A DNA stretch of 64,000 nt from Bradyrhizobium genosp. SA-3. Its GTDB lineage: Bacteria; Pseudomonadota; Alphaproteobacteria; Rhizobiales; Xanthobacteraceae. Below the pieces are notes generated by a model, which saw only the letters and a list, made by a program, of their open reading frames with translations, did not search any database and was not told where the DNA came from. Shown here piece after piece: positions 48,707 to 57,150 of this stretch; the stretch's first letter is position 1; every line of letters begins with the position of its first letter. The position numbers and the translations under genes are program-made. Location of the stretch: NCBI RefSeq assembly GCF_004212635.1, contig NZ_PSRT01000020.1, forward strand, positions 1-64,000, written 5' to 3'.

Positions 48707-49834
48707 CTACGCCTCCGCAATCACCCGCGCATTGGCGCGGATCGACGCCTCGCTCACATGAATCCCAAGGCCGGGGCCGTCGGGCACCACGACATGGCCG
48801 GCGCGGTTGGCGATGCGCTCCTCCAGCACGTCCTCGGTCAGCACGTGATGCGGCATGTAGAACTCGCAGCCGAGCGAGATGCCCGGCGTCGCCGCGATCA
48901 GCTGCGTGCCGGCGGCGAGCCCAATGCCGCCCTCCCACAGCGTGCCGCCATAGCCGGGCAGGCCGGCGATGTCGGCGATTGCCATGATCGCCTGCGCCTC
49001 GAACAGGCCGCCGGCCTTCATCAGCTTGATCGACACGGCGTCGGCTGCCTCGCGGCGCACCACCTCCATCATGTCGCGGCGATCGAAACAGCTTTCGTCG
49101 GCCAGCACCGGCGTTTCCAGCGCCGCGGTGAGCTGTGCCATCACGTCCAGATATTTGCGCGGCACCGGTTGCTCGATGAAGGTCGGCGCAAACTCTTCGA
49201 CATCGCGCAAAATCTTGATAGCGCCGAACGGCGCCAGGGCCTGGTTGTAGTCGACGCGCAAATCGACCTTGCCGCCGAATTCTTTCCGGATCGCCGCGAG
49301 GTGGTCGAGGTCCTCGCGATGCGGCTTCACGCCGGTCTTGACCTTGTAGATGAAATTGCCGTCCGGCACCATGTATCGCATGCGTTCGAGATCGGCGGCG
49401 AAATCCGGATCGGCGATCGAGAAAGAGAGCGGGATGGTGTCACGCACGCGGCCGCCGAGGAGGTCGGCGACCGACAAGCCGGACGACTTGCCGACGATGT
49501 CGAGCAGCGCCATCTCGATGGCGACCTTGGCCTCGGCATGTCCGACCAGCGCACGGTCGAGCTCCGCCATCAGCGCGCGGATACGGCGCACCGGCTTGCC
49601 GAGCACGATCGGCCTTAAGTAAATGTCGAGCGCCGAGTACGCCGCTTCCGGCGTTCCCGTAAACACCTCCCACGGCGCTGCCTCGCCCCAGCCGATCACG
49701 CCGTCACTGGAGGTGAGCTCGATCAGCACGCGCTTCACCGTGCCCTTGACGTTGCCGACGCCCTGCAGGCGCGCCATCTTGATCGGGCTCTCGATCAGGA
49801 ACAGCCTGAGACGTTCGATGGTCGCTTCGGTCAT
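48707..49834 (-). CDS. Enolase-superfamily enzyme (muconate-lactonizing / epimerase subgroup)
   Basis: A 375-residue protein with the full MLE-subgroup active site: Lys164 and Lys166 (YKVKTG), metal ligands Asp195 (RVDYNQ), Glu221 (FIEQPV) and Asp246 (LADES), and the second catalytic Lys270 (SIKLMKAGG). Members isomerise muconates or epimerise dipeptides or N-acyl amino acids; the exact reaction is not fixed by these residues. It is the last of four overlapping or abutting genes after an amino-acid-type ABC importer, which favours an amino-acid-like substrate. The real start is the ATG at 49834, overlapping the SDR stop by four bases. Confidence 0.88.
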   Translation of the reverse strand: MTEATIERLRLFLIESPIKMARLQGVGNVKGTVKRVLIELTSSDGVIGWGEAAPWEVFTGTPEAAYSALDIYLRPIVLGKPVRRIRALMAELDRALVGHAEAKVAIEMALLDIVGKSSGLSVADLLGGRVRDTIPLSFSIADPDFAADLERMRYMVPDGNFIYKVKTGVKPHREDLDHLAAIRKEFGGKVDLRVDYNQALAPFGAIKILRDVEEFAPTFIEQPVPRKYLDVMAQLTAALETPVLADESCFDRRDMMEVVRREAADAVSIKLMKAGGLFEAQAIMAIADIAGLPGYGGTLWEGGIGLAAGTQLIAATPGISLGCEFYMPHHVLTEDVLEERIANRAGHVVVPDGPGLGIHVSEASIRANARVIAEA

Positions 49835-50589
49835 GTCAGGCCTCCATTGACGTGCCAGACCTGGCCGGTGACGTAGGACGCCTTCGGTGATGCCAGGAAG
49901 GCGATGATCTCGGCGACTTCCTCCGGCCGCCCGCGGCGGCGCATCGGGATCAGCGCCTCGGTCGCAGCGATCTGCTCGGGCGACAGCCGGCTCTCGCTCG
50001 GCTTGTCCTTGACGATGAGGCCCGGCGCCACCGCGTTGACGGTGATGCCATCTTTCGCGAGCTCGATCGCAGTCAGCCGCACCAGCGCTTCCAGCGCCGA
50101 GCGGCTTGCGGCGGTCGCGGCGAACGGCGCGAACTCGGGCCGGATCGCATGCGCGACGAATGAGGAGACTGCCACGATCCGTGCGCCTCGTCCTGCACGC
50201 AGCAACGGCAGCGCGGCCTCGACCATTCGCGTGAACGCCAGCGCGGATTCGTCCATCGCCTGTCGAAATTGATCCGCGGGCGTGCCGATCGCGCTGCCGC
50301 GGCGGGCGTGGCCACCGACCAGGATCAATCCATCGAGCCGGCCAAAGGCGGCTTGCGCGGCGGCGACGGCATCGGTGGCCGCGGCCTCCTCGGCAAGATC
50401 GCCGAGACACTTTGCGTTGACAGCGCCCTTCGCTTCGGCGTCCGCCGCGGTGGCGTCGAGGCCTTCTGCATTCGCGCGTGTGTGCAGAACGAGCCCAACA
50501 CCAGGCGCGGCGAGCAGCTTTGCGGTGGCGCGGCCGATGCCGCTGGCGGCACCGGTGACGAGATAGACGCGTTCGATATCAGGCATCAT
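49831..50589 (-). CDS. SDR-family protein lacking the catalytic Tyr/Lys pair
   Basis: A 252-residue Rossmann protein with the dinucleotide motif TGAASGIG (residues 12-19) and the ending [14 protein letters not shown] typical of SDRs. In classical members an active-site YxxxK follows the conserved Ser; here Ser142/143 is present, but the expected Tyr and Lys positions are Thr159 and Arg163 ([14 protein letters not shown]). The NNAG motif is also replaced (LVGGHA). It may bind NAD(P) without classical chemistry, or use another mechanism. It overlaps both neighbours by four bases, so it works with the ABC/enolase set. Confidence 0.85.
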   Translation of the reverse strand: MMPDIERVYLVTGAASGIGRATAKLLAAPGVGLVLHTRANAEGLDATAADAEAKGAVNAKCLGDLAEEAAATDAVAAAQAAFGRLDGLILVGGHARRGSAIGTPADQFRQAMDESALAFTRMVEAALPLLRAGRGARIVAVSSFVAHAIRPEFAPFAATAASRSALEALVRLTAIELAKDGITVNAVAPGLIVKDKPSESRLSPEQIAATEALIPMRRRGRPEEVAEIIAFLASPKASYVTGQVWHVNGGLT

Positions 50590-51392
50590 GGTGTCGCGTT
50601 GGCCGGCGGCAGTGCGCCGGTGCGGTGGAAATGGCTGAGGAAGGCGCGCGTCGCGCTTTCCTTGGGATTGTCGATCACCTGCCGCGCCGGGCCCTCCTCG
50701 ACCACGATGCCGTCGCGCATGAAGATGAGGCGGTCGGCGACCTCGCGGGCAAAGGCGATTTCATGGGTCACGATCACCATGGTCATGCCTTCCGATGCCA
50801 GCCGCTGCATCACGCTCAAGACCTCGCCGACGAGTTCAGGATCGAGTGCCGAGGTGGCCTCGTCGAACAGCATGACGTCAGGCTCCATCGCGAGCGCACG
50901 TGCAATCGCGACGCGCTGCTTCTGCCCGCCGGAGAGCGTCGCCGGATATTGATCGGCCTTCTCTGCAAGCCCGACCTTGGCGAGCTGCGCACGCGCGAGT
51001 TTCTCGGCGTCCGCCTTGGCCATCCGCCGCACCGTAACCGGCCCCTCCATCACGTTCTGGAGCGTGGTCATGTGCGGGAACAGATTAAAGTGCTGGAACA
51101 CCATGCCGGTGGTGGCGCGGAATCTTGCCAGCGTCGTCACGTCGGGCAGCTTCGAACCGTCGCCAAATGAAAAGCGAGTGTCCCCGACGCGGACGCTGCC
51201 GCCGTCGGGCACGACCAGGAGATTGATGCAGCGGAGCAGCGTCGATTTGCCGGAGCCGGACGGGCCGATCAGCGCGACCACGCCGCCCTTGGCGACATCG
51301 AGATTGATGTTCTTCAGGACCTCGTTGCTGCCAAAGCTCTTGCGCAGGCCGCGGATTTCGATTTTTGAGGTGTTATTGGGCGTCTCGCTCAT
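50586..51392 (-). CDS. Amino-acid ABC transporter ATP-binding protein
   Basis: A 268-residue ATPase of the polar amino-acid uptake branch (GlnQ/HisP-like): Walker [23 protein letters not shown] (Q-loop), [20 protein letters not shown] and [18 protein letters not shown]-loop [11 protein letters not shown]. The insert around residues 70-90 ([14 protein letters not shown]) is longer than in HisP. Its start overlaps the permease stop and its own stop overlaps the SDR start, so one message and tight stoichiometry are likely. Confidence 0.94.
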   Translation of the reverse strand: MSETPNNTSKIEIRGLRKSFGSNEVLKNINLDVAKGGVVALIGPSGSGKSTLLRCINLLVVPDGGSVRVGDTRFSFGDGSKLPDVTTLARFRATTGMVFQHFNLFPHMTTLQNVMEGPVTVRRMAKADAEKLARAQLAKVGLAEKADQYPATLSGGQKQRVAIARALAMEPDVMLFDEATSALDPELVGEVLSVMQRLASEGMTMVIVTHEIAFAREVADRLIFMRDGIVVEEGPARQVIDNPKESATRAFLSHFHRTGALPPANATP

Positions 51393-52051
51393 TCACTCAC
51401 CGCCAATCGCTTCTCGCCACGCCGGACGAGGATGGTCAGGGGAATCAGGATCGCCGCATAGGCGACCGCGACGGCGGTGTAGGTTTCCAGCGGCCGGTAG
51501 CTGTCATGGGCGGCGACCTGGCTCTGATAGACGAGGTCGGGCACGGCCAGCACCGAGACCAGCGAGGTGTTCTTGAACTGGATGATCGACTGGTTCATCA
51601 GCGCCGGGATCATGCGCTTGATCGCCTGCGGCAGCACGATGCGGCGCATGCTCTGGATCGGCGTCATGCCGAGCGCGGCGCCGGCTTCGGACTGGCCGCT
51701 GTCGATCGAGACGATGCCGCCGCGGATGATCTCCGAATAGAACGAGCCGCCATAGAGCGAGAGCGCCAGCGCCGAGGCGGTGATCGGCGTCATCTCGACG
51801 CCGGCGAGGATCGGCAGCGCGTAATAGAACCAGATCAGCTGGACCAGGATCGGCGTGCAGCGGAACGCCTCGATGAAGGCGAGCGCGGCAAGACGCAGCG
51901 CCCTGAAGCGCGACAGGCTGCCGAACGCACCAAGCAGGCCGAACAGCAGCCCGCAGACGACGATGACCACGGTGAAGCCGACGGTGACGCCGAGCCCGTT
52001 GAGAAAGAGCCAGCGATAGCCCCAGAGGATGCCGAAGTCCCACTGATACAT
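51389..52051 (-). CDS. Amino-acid ABC transporter permease
   Basis: A 220-residue permease of the HisMQ family with about five helices and the coupling loop [21 protein letters not shown] single permease gene is present, so the complex would be a homodimer, or it pairs with a permease elsewhere. It lies 185 bases downstream of the binding-protein gene, with a hairpin-rich family G element between, and overlaps the ATPase gene by four bases. Confidence 0.93.
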   Translation of the reverse strand: MYQWDFGILWGYRWLFLNGLGVTVGFTVVIVVCGLLFGLLGAFGSLSRFRALRLAALAFIEAFRCTPILVQLIWFYYALPILAGVEMTPITASALALSLYGGSFYSEIIRGGIVSIDSGQSEAGAALGMTPIQSMRRIVLPQAIKRMIPALMNQSIIQFKNTSLVSVLAVPDLVYQSQVAAHDSYRPLETYTAVAVAYAAILIPLTILVRRGEKRLAVSE

Positions 52052-52067
52052 GCGTGCTTTCTTGCTT

Positions 52068-52197
52068 CACCTCTCCCGCTTGCGGGAGAGGTCGTGTCGC
52101 ATCGAAGATGCGGCACGGGTGAGGGTTCTTTCCTCTAGGGGAATCCTGTCAGCCGAGACACCCTCTCCCCAGCCCTCTCCCGCAAGCGGGAGAGGGG
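52068..52197. repeat. Hairpin element (family G) inside an operon
   Basis: CCTCTCCCGCTTGCGGGAGA and the mirror CTCTCCCGCAAGCGGGAGAG lie about 110 bases apart; each is itself a strong hairpin with an 8-9-pair stem, and together they can form a longer one. It lies between the binding-protein and permease genes. Confidence 0.85.
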
Positions 52198-52236
52198 GGC
52201 AGCGAGATCGCCGATGCAGCGGCGCCCAATCATACC

Positions 52237-53091
52237 CTACAGCGACACGCCCGGCGGAATGTCCGCCTCGGTCACGCCCACCAGCTCCATGTTGGTGATG
52301 ATCGCGTTGCGGATGAAGCCGAGGCCTTTGTTGAAGTCGATCCAGGTGTTGACGTAATCGCGCCAGGTCTTGTCGGTCTCGCGGCGGAAGCCGGCATTGG
52401 ACGTGGTGGCGAAGATCGGTGTCGGCAGCACGAGCTGGCCGAGCGAGGGGTTCTTCTTCAGTACGGTCAGCGACAGCATGGTGATCAGGCACTGCGCGTC
52501 GACGCGGCCGGTCTGGAGTGCGGCGGTGGCATCGTCCGCGGTCTTCAGCCGCGTGATCTGCGCCTTCGGCGTCAGGCGGCTGACGACCTGGTCGTGCGAG
52601 GAGCCCTGGTCGACCGCGATCTTGATGTCGGGCGAGTTCAGCTCGGCCCAGCTTTTCGGCTTGAAGTCCTTCTTGCAGAGGATGGCGAAGGCGTTGTTGA
52701 AGACCGGCACCGAGAAGTCCACCACCAGCGCGCGCTTCGGGGTCGGATTGAGGCCGAAAAAGATATCGATCTTGTTGGCCTGCAGATCGAGCACCGAATT
52801 GCCCCAGGTGGTTTCGGTGATCTCGAGCTCGGCCTCCATGTCGTCGGCCAGCCCCTTGGCGATGTCGATGTAAAAACCCTTCCACTGGCCGGAGGCGAGG
52901 TCCTTCATGTAGTAGGGCGCGCCGCCGCCGACCGCGCCGATCCGCATCTTCTTGGTCCGGCGGATGCGGGCGAAGGTCGATTCGTTCGGATCTGCCGCCT
53001 GGGCCACGGCCGGGGAGGCCAGTGCCCCCGCGGCCGCTGCACCAATGGCGCCAAGTCCGACAATCGATGCAACATCACGACGTGTAACCAT
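52237..53091 (-). CDS. Amino-acid ABC transporter substrate-binding protein
   Basis: A 284-residue periplasmic solute-binding protein of family 3. The N-terminus (MVTRRDVASIVGLGAIGAAA) has a twin-arginine-like RR followed by a hydrophobic stretch, so it may leave by the Tat pathway; cleavage after AVAQA is likely. The core shows MRIGAVGGGAPYYMKD, GFYIDIAKGLADDM, FFGLNPTPKRALVVDFSVP and SNAGFRRETDKTW. It captures a small polar amino acid or derivative; which one is unknown. It heads the five-gene set that runs down to 48707. Confidence 0.93.
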   Translation of the reverse strand: MVTRRDVASIVGLGAIGAAAAGALASPAVAQAADPNESTFARIRRTKKMRIGAVGGGAPYYMKDLASGQWKGFYIDIAKGLADDMEAELEITETTWGNSVLDLQANKIDIFFGLNPTPKRALVVDFSVPVFNNAFAILCKKDFKPKSWAELNSPDIKIAVDQGSSHDQVVSRLTPKAQITRLKTADDATAALQTGRVDAQCLITMLSLTVLKKNPSLGQLVLPTPIFATTSNAGFRRETDKTWRDYVNTWIDFNKGLGFIRNAIITNMELVGVTEADIPPGVSL

Positions 53092-53286
53092 TGGGAAATC
53101 GCTTTTCTGGTTGGATTTTTCTGGTTGGATGGAGTTCCGCCAAGCGTTCTTAGCAAGGTGGTCCCAGCAGCGAAAGCACAGCCTATCGGCTGGGCAGATC
53201 GGGGATTGCCCGGATGCTGGGCAAACTCAACCGGTTCAAGCCGATACCCGCTTGCTTTCCGCTCCCTTTGGCCCCAAATAGGGACC
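53092..53286. other. Upstream region of the SRP RNA
   Basis: 195 bases with no gene, between the divergent binding-protein gene and the SRP RNA. It should hold both promoters; I see no clear conserved boxes. Confidence 0.4.
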
Positions 53287-53384
53287 GGGAGATTGGCGGT
53301 GGACGAGCCACTCGCCAACCGGGTCAGGTCCGGAAGGAAGCAGCCCTAACGAGGTCTGGATCGGGTCGCTCGTCAGTCTCCTAC
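53287..53384 (+). ncRNA. ffs: Small signal recognition particle RNA (4.5S type)
   Basis: The universally conserved SRP domain IV core is present: GGTCAGGTCCGGAAGGAAGC with AGCC around 53322-53344. The ends close a stem (GGAGATTG at 53288-53295 with CAGTCTCC at 53374-53381). Length of about 98 nt fits the bacterial small form. A run of T after CCTG (53386-53392) suggests the terminator. It is located just before dnaX, as in many alphaproteobacteria. The RNA binds Ffh and directs ribosomes making membrane proteins to FtsY. Confidence 0.93.
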
Positions 53385-53478
53385 CTGTTTTTCCGAGCGA
53401 ATTGCGCCGGCGGGCCTGCCGCTGGCGCGCTCCTTTCCGCAAAAGCCGGCCGAGAGAGATTTCATTGCGGATCGACCG

Positions 53479-55320
53479 ATGACCGACGCTGGCGCCCCTC
53501 CCAATCCCGACAGCGTCAGCCAGGCTGGCTTCGCACTCGGCGCCGAGCCGGGCACGCCCTACCGGGTGCTGGCGCGCAAATACCGCCCTTCCTCTTTCGA
53601 TGATCTGATCGGCCAGGAGGCCGTGGTCCGCACCGTCTCCAACGCGTTCGAGACCGGGCGCATCCCGCAGGCCTGGATCCTCACCGGCGTCCGCGGGGTC
53701 GGCAAGACCACCACTGCGCGTATCCTAGCACGTGCGCTCAACTATGAGGTGCCGGATGGTTCGGTGAAGGGCCCGACCATCCATATGCCGGCGCTGGGGG
53801 TGCACTGCCAGGCGATCATGGAAAGCCGGCACATGGACGTGCTGGAGATGGACGCGGCGTCGCATACCGGCGTCGACGACGTCCGCCAGATCAACGACAG
53901 CGTGCGTTATGCCCCCGCCAGCGCCCGCTACAAGGTCTACATCATCGACGAAGTCCACATGCTGTCGACGGCGGCGTTCAACGCCTTCCTGAAGACGCTG
54001 GAGGAGCCGCCGGAGCACGCCAAGTTCGTGTTCGCCACGACGGAGATTCGTAAGGTTCCAGTCACGGTGCTGTCGCGCTGCCAGCGCTTTGACCTGCGCC
54101 GGGTCGAGGCCGATGTGCTGATGAAGCACCTCGCCAACATCGCGGCGAAGGAGAGCGTCGAGATCGAGCCGGAGGCGCTCGGCATCATCGCGCGTGCCGC
54201 CGAAGGCTCGGTGCGCGATTCGCTGTCGCTGCTCGACCAGGCGATCGCGCATGCGGCGGGGCAGGTGAAGGCCGATGCCGTCAGGCAGATGCTGGGCCTC
54301 GCTGATCGCACCCGCGTCATCGATCTCTTCGATTCGCTGGCGCGCGGCGACATCGCGGCCGCTTTCAAGGAGTTCCGCGACCAGTACGACGTCGGCGCCG
54401 ATCCTATCGTCGTGCTCTCGGACCTCGCCGAATTCGTCAATTTCGTCACCCGTGTGAAGATCGTTCCGGCGACCGCCGACAACGTCGCCTATGGCGAGAC
54501 CGAGCGGGTCCGCGCGCGAGACTTCGCCTCGAAGATCTCGATGCGCGTGCTGTCGCGGATGTGGCAGATGCTGCTCAAGGGCATCACCGAGGTGCAGGCC
54601 GCGACGCGTCCCGCCGCGGCCGCCGAAATGGTGCTGGTGCGCATCGCCTATGTCGCCGACCTGCCGACGCCCGACGAAGCGATCCGGATGCTGGAGCAGA
54701 ACGGCGGCGGCTCGCCGGTCGTGAGCGGCGGCAGTGCCGCGCGCAGCGCGCCTTCGGCGCCGGTCGCTTCCGTGGCCCCGGTTCGCATGCCGACATCCTC
54801 GCCGTCCTCGTTCGGCGGTGGCGCTGCCCGGCCGCAGATGGCGGCGCCCGCGCCCGATCCGCAAGGCGCAGCGCCGCTGCTACGCGTCACCAGCTTCACC
54901 CAGCTCGTCGCGCTGGCGGGGCAGAAGCGCGACCTCCTGACCAAGGGCGCGCTTGAAGGCGACATGCGCCTCGTCCGTTTCGAGGAGGGCCGGCTGGAAG
55001 TCGCGCTCGAGCCCAACGCTTCCAAGACCATGATCTCCGAGCTCGCGAAGAAATTCGAGCTGTGGACCGGGCGCCGCTGGACCGTGATCGTCTCCAACGA
55101 GCAGGGCCAGCCGACGCTGCGCTCGGTGAACCAGGCCGCGAAGCAGGAGCATGCGCGCACCGCCGAGGCCGACCCGCGCGTGCAGGAGGTGCTGTCGCGT
55201 TTCCCCGGTGCGAAGGTCGTCGAGGTCCGCAGGCTTGCCCCCGAGACGCCGGAAACCAATATTAATTCGGACTATGGTAGTGACGATCCGCTAGAGGGTT
55301 CCGATGGCGACGATCTCTAG
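53479..55320 (+). CDS. dnaX: DNA polymerase III subunit gamma/tau
   Basis: A 613-residue clamp-loader ATPase. Motifs: YRPSSFDDLIGQEAVVRT, Walker A GVRGVGKTTTARI, Walker B IIDEVHML, sensor 1 FATTEIRKVPVTVLSRCQRF. The zinc module of E. coli DnaX (four Cys) is missing; only one Cys (GVHCQAI) lies in that segment. Such loss is seen in related alphaproteobacteria as far as I recall. The linker at about 405-470 is Ala/Pro/Ser-rich. It loads the sliding clamp and couples leading and lagging polymerases. No ribosomal frameshift signal for a short gamma form was identified. Confidence 0.96.
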   Translation: MTDAGAPPNPDSVSQAGFALGAEPGTPYRVLARKYRPSSFDDLIGQEAVVRTVSNAFETGRIPQAWILTGVRGVGKTTTARILARALNYEVPDGSVKGPTIHMPALGVHCQAIMESRHMDVLEMDAASHTGVDDVRQINDSVRYAPASARYKVYIIDEVHMLSTAAFNAFLKTLEEPPEHAKFVFATTEIRKVPVTVLSRCQRFDLRRVEADVLMKHLANIAAKESVEIEPEALGIIARAAEGSVRDSLSLLDQAIAHAAGQVKADAVRQMLGLADRTRVIDLFDSLARGDIAAAFKEFRDQYDVGADPIVVLSDLAEFVNFVTRVKIVPATADNVAYGETERVRARDFASKISMRVLSRMWQMLLKGITEVQAATRPAAAAEMVLVRIAYVADLPTPDEAIRMLEQNGGGSPVVSGGSAARSAPSAPVASVAPVRMPTSSPSSFGGGAARPQMAAPAPDPQGAAPLLRVTSFTQLVALAGQKRDLLTKGALEGDMRLVRFEEGRLEVALEPNASKTMISELAKKFELWTGRRWTVIVSNEQGQPTLRSVNQAAKQEHARTAEADPRVQEVLSRFPGAKVVEVRRLAPETPETNINSDYGSDDPLEGSDGDDL

Positions 55321-55389
55321 CGCATGATCCGGACCCGAAGGGCCGCGTAGCGAAAAGTGCGAAGCGGTTTTCCGATAAGATCATGCGCA
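55320..55389. repeat. Palindromic element (family I), Rhizobiales type
   Basis: GCGCATGATCCGG and its partner CCGATAAGATCATGCGC flank AAAAGTGCGAAGCGGTTTTC. This matches the plan of a widely shared Rhizobiales intergenic palindrome (ATGATC...GGTTTTCC...GATCATGC), from memory. It lies between dnaX and ybaB. Confidence 0.65.
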
Positions 55390-55453
55390 AACACTATGCT
55401 AAGGCGCGATGATGATTCATAGCGCCTTAGTCTCTTTCAAGGACACGCGAGCT

Positions 55454-55774
55454 ATGGCTGATTTTCTCGGCATGATGAAGCAGGCGGCACAGCTGCAATC
55501 CAAGATGCAGGAGATGCAGGACCAGCTTGCCAACGTCGAGGTCGAAGGCATCTCCGGCGGCGGCCTCGTCACCGTGCGCATGACCGCAAAGATGGACGTA
55601 AAGGGCATCAAGATCGATCCCTCGCTGATGAAGGCGGAAGAGCGCGAGGTGCTGGAAGACCTGCTCGTCACCGCCTTCGGTGATGCCCGCCGCAAGGCGG
55701 AGACTGCGATGCAGGAGAAGATGCAGGCCCTCACCGGCGGGCTCGGCCTGCCGCCGGGGTTGTTCGGCCAGTAA
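55454..55774 (+). CDS. YbaB/EbfC-family nucleoid-associated protein
   Basis: A 106-residue protein with the tweezer-fold pattern [40 protein letters not shown] and ENLVTAAF-like [15 protein letters not shown], ending in Met/Gly-rich residues. It binds DNA as a dimer. The ATG at 55454 fits the family start; a longer frame begins at 55409. It is between dnaX and recR, the conserved dnaX-ybaB-recR cluster, and recR starts two bases after its stop codon. Confidence 0.95.
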   Translation: MADFLGMMKQAAQLQSKMQEMQDQLANVEVEGISGGGLVTVRMTAKMDVKGIKIDPSLMKAEEREVLEDLLVTAFGDARRKAETAMQEKMQALTGGLGLPPGLFGQ

Positions 55775-55775
55775 G

Positions 55776-56378
55776 ATGGGCGCCGTTGCAGGACCTGAAA
55801 TCGAGCGGCTGGTCCAGCTGCTCGCGCGGCTGCCGGGCCTCGGCCCGCGCTCGGCGCGACGCGCGGCGCTGCATCTGATCAAGAAGCGCGAGGCGCTGAT
55901 GATGCCGTTGTCCTCGGCATTGCAGGTCGCGCTCGACAAGGTCGAGGTGTGCAAGACCTGCGGCAACATCGACACGCAAAATCCCTGCACCGTCTGCACC
56001 GATCCGAAGCGCGATCCCTCCATCATCGTCGTCGTCGCCGACGTCGCCGACCTCTGGGCGCTGGAGCGCGCCAATGCCACCCAGGGGCGCTATCACGTGC
56101 TCGGCGCGACATTGTCGCCGCTCGACGGCGTCGGCCCGCAGGACCTCACCATCGACGCGCTGGTGGCGCGCGCGCATGATTCGCAGGTGCAGGAGATCAT
56201 CCTGGCGCTGAATGCGACGGTGGACGGCCAGACCACCGCGCATTACATCACCGACCTGCTTCAGGACGCCAATGTGAAGGTGACGCGGCTCGCCCATGGC
56301 GTGCCTGTCGGCGGCGAGCTTGATTATCTCGATGAAGGTACGCTATCGGCTGCGATGCGGCAGCGCACCCTGTTCTAG
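55776..56378 (+). CDS. recR: Recombination protein RecR
   Basis: A 200-residue protein: helix-hairpin-helix [16 protein letters not shown], the four-Cys zinc finger [16 protein letters not shown], and a Toprim domain ([14 protein letters not shown], then [12 protein letters not shown] and [15 protein letters not shown]), ending [13 protein letters not shown]. It acts with RecF/RecO to load RecA at gaps. It starts one base after the ybaB stop, indicating an operon. Confidence 0.97.
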   Translation: MGAVAGPEIERLVQLLARLPGLGPRSARRAALHLIKKREALMMPLSSALQVALDKVEVCKTCGNIDTQNPCTVCTDPKRDPSIIVVVADVADLWALERANATQGRYHVLGATLSPLDGVGPQDLTIDALVARAHDSQVQEIILALNATVDGQTTAHYITDLLQDANVKVTRLAHGVPVGGELDYLDEGTLSAAMRQRTLF

Positions 56379-56405
56379 CCATCCAGACTTTATGGAACGG
56401 ACGAC

Positions 56406-56840
56406 ATGACGAAACTTTTCGCCACACGATTGGCTTTGGTCGCGACGATGATGGTGCTGGTGAGCCCGGCCATCTCCGCGCAGCAGGGCGACGAGACGCC
56501 GCCGCCGTCCAAGCCCGGCAAGCCGATCAACACCGGCGACGTGCTCTCCGGCGAACTGAATGCGATGAAAGTGCGCGATGCCAAGAACGGCAAGCGCGTC
56601 GCGACTTATCAGATCACCTCCGAGCCGCGCCGCCTGCCGCCGCCGAACGGGCTGTGCAACCTCGAGACCGGCCCCGAAACCTTCCAGCTCGTCACCTCCA
56701 GCGATGCGCAGGCCGCGCAGCTGAAATCGTTCGTCGGCAAGGAGATCTCGGTCAAGGTCGACGAGATCGCCTGCGCCAGCGATGCCGGTCAGATGAGCGA
56801 GGCCGTGATCACGAAGTGGAGTTTGATCAAAAAGCAGTAG
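56406..56840 (+). CDS. Secreted hypothetical protein (144 aa)
   Basis: A 144-residue protein with a signal peptide (MTKLFATRLALVATMMVLVS, cleavage near AISAQ). The mature part starts with a Pro-rich segment (DETPPPSKPGKPINTGD) and contains two Cys (LCNLETGPE and EIACASDAG) that may pair in the periplasm. The beta-rich core is not a family I can name. It follows recR by 27 bases on the same strand. Confidence 0.7.
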   Translation: MTKLFATRLALVATMMVLVSPAISAQQGDETPPPSKPGKPINTGDVLSGELNAMKVRDAKNGKRVATYQITSEPRRLPPPNGLCNLETGPETFQLVTSSDAQAAQLKSFVGKEISVKVDEIACASDAGQMSEAVITKWSLIKKQ

Positions 56841-56865
56841 GGGGCGGCCGCGACGCCTTCTCCGT

Positions 56866-57018
56866 CGTCATTGCGAGGAGCCCGCGACAAAATTGCGAAG
56901 CAATTTTGCGCTGGTGCGACGAAGCAATCCAGACTGTCTCCGCAGCGGCAGTCTGGATTGCTTCGCGGAGCCTGTCATCGGGCCGCGCTTCGCGCGGACC
57001 CGTTGGCTCGCAATGACG
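56866..57018. repeat. Inverted-arm element, family A, copy 4 (enlarged)
   Basis: CGTCATTGCGAGGAGCCCGC ... and GAAGCAATCCAGACTG mirrored by CAGTCTGGATTGCTTCGC and CTCGCAATGACG. At 153 bases it is nearly twice copy 1: an inner AAAATTGCGAAGCAATTTT hairpin sits in the left arm and extra GC-rich sequence in the right. Confidence 0.88.
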
Positions 57019-57028
57019 AAGGCGAGGT

Positions 57029-57126
57029 GCCGTAGGGTGGGCAAAGGCGCAAAGCGCCGTGCCCACCATCTTTCGTCGATCGCGCTGAAGGTTGGTGGGC
57101 ACGCTTCGCTTTGCCCACCCTACGGC
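57029..57126. repeat. Inverted-arm element, family B, copy 2
   Basis: GCCGTAGGGTGGGCAAAGGC and mirror GCTTTGCCCACCCTACGGC, 98 bases, 11 bases after family A copy 4. The two elements fill almost the whole 310-base gap 56841-57150. Confidence 0.88.
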
Positions 57127-57150
57127 ATCGCGGGCGTGGCGCTCGCGGTG

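Noticed and set aside
49835-50410. Upstream extension of the enolase-family frame (567 codons in total)
   Set aside because: The first 192 codons overlap the SDR gene in another frame and are Arg/Ala-rich without homology; the ATG at 49834 with an overlap to the SDR stop is the natural start.
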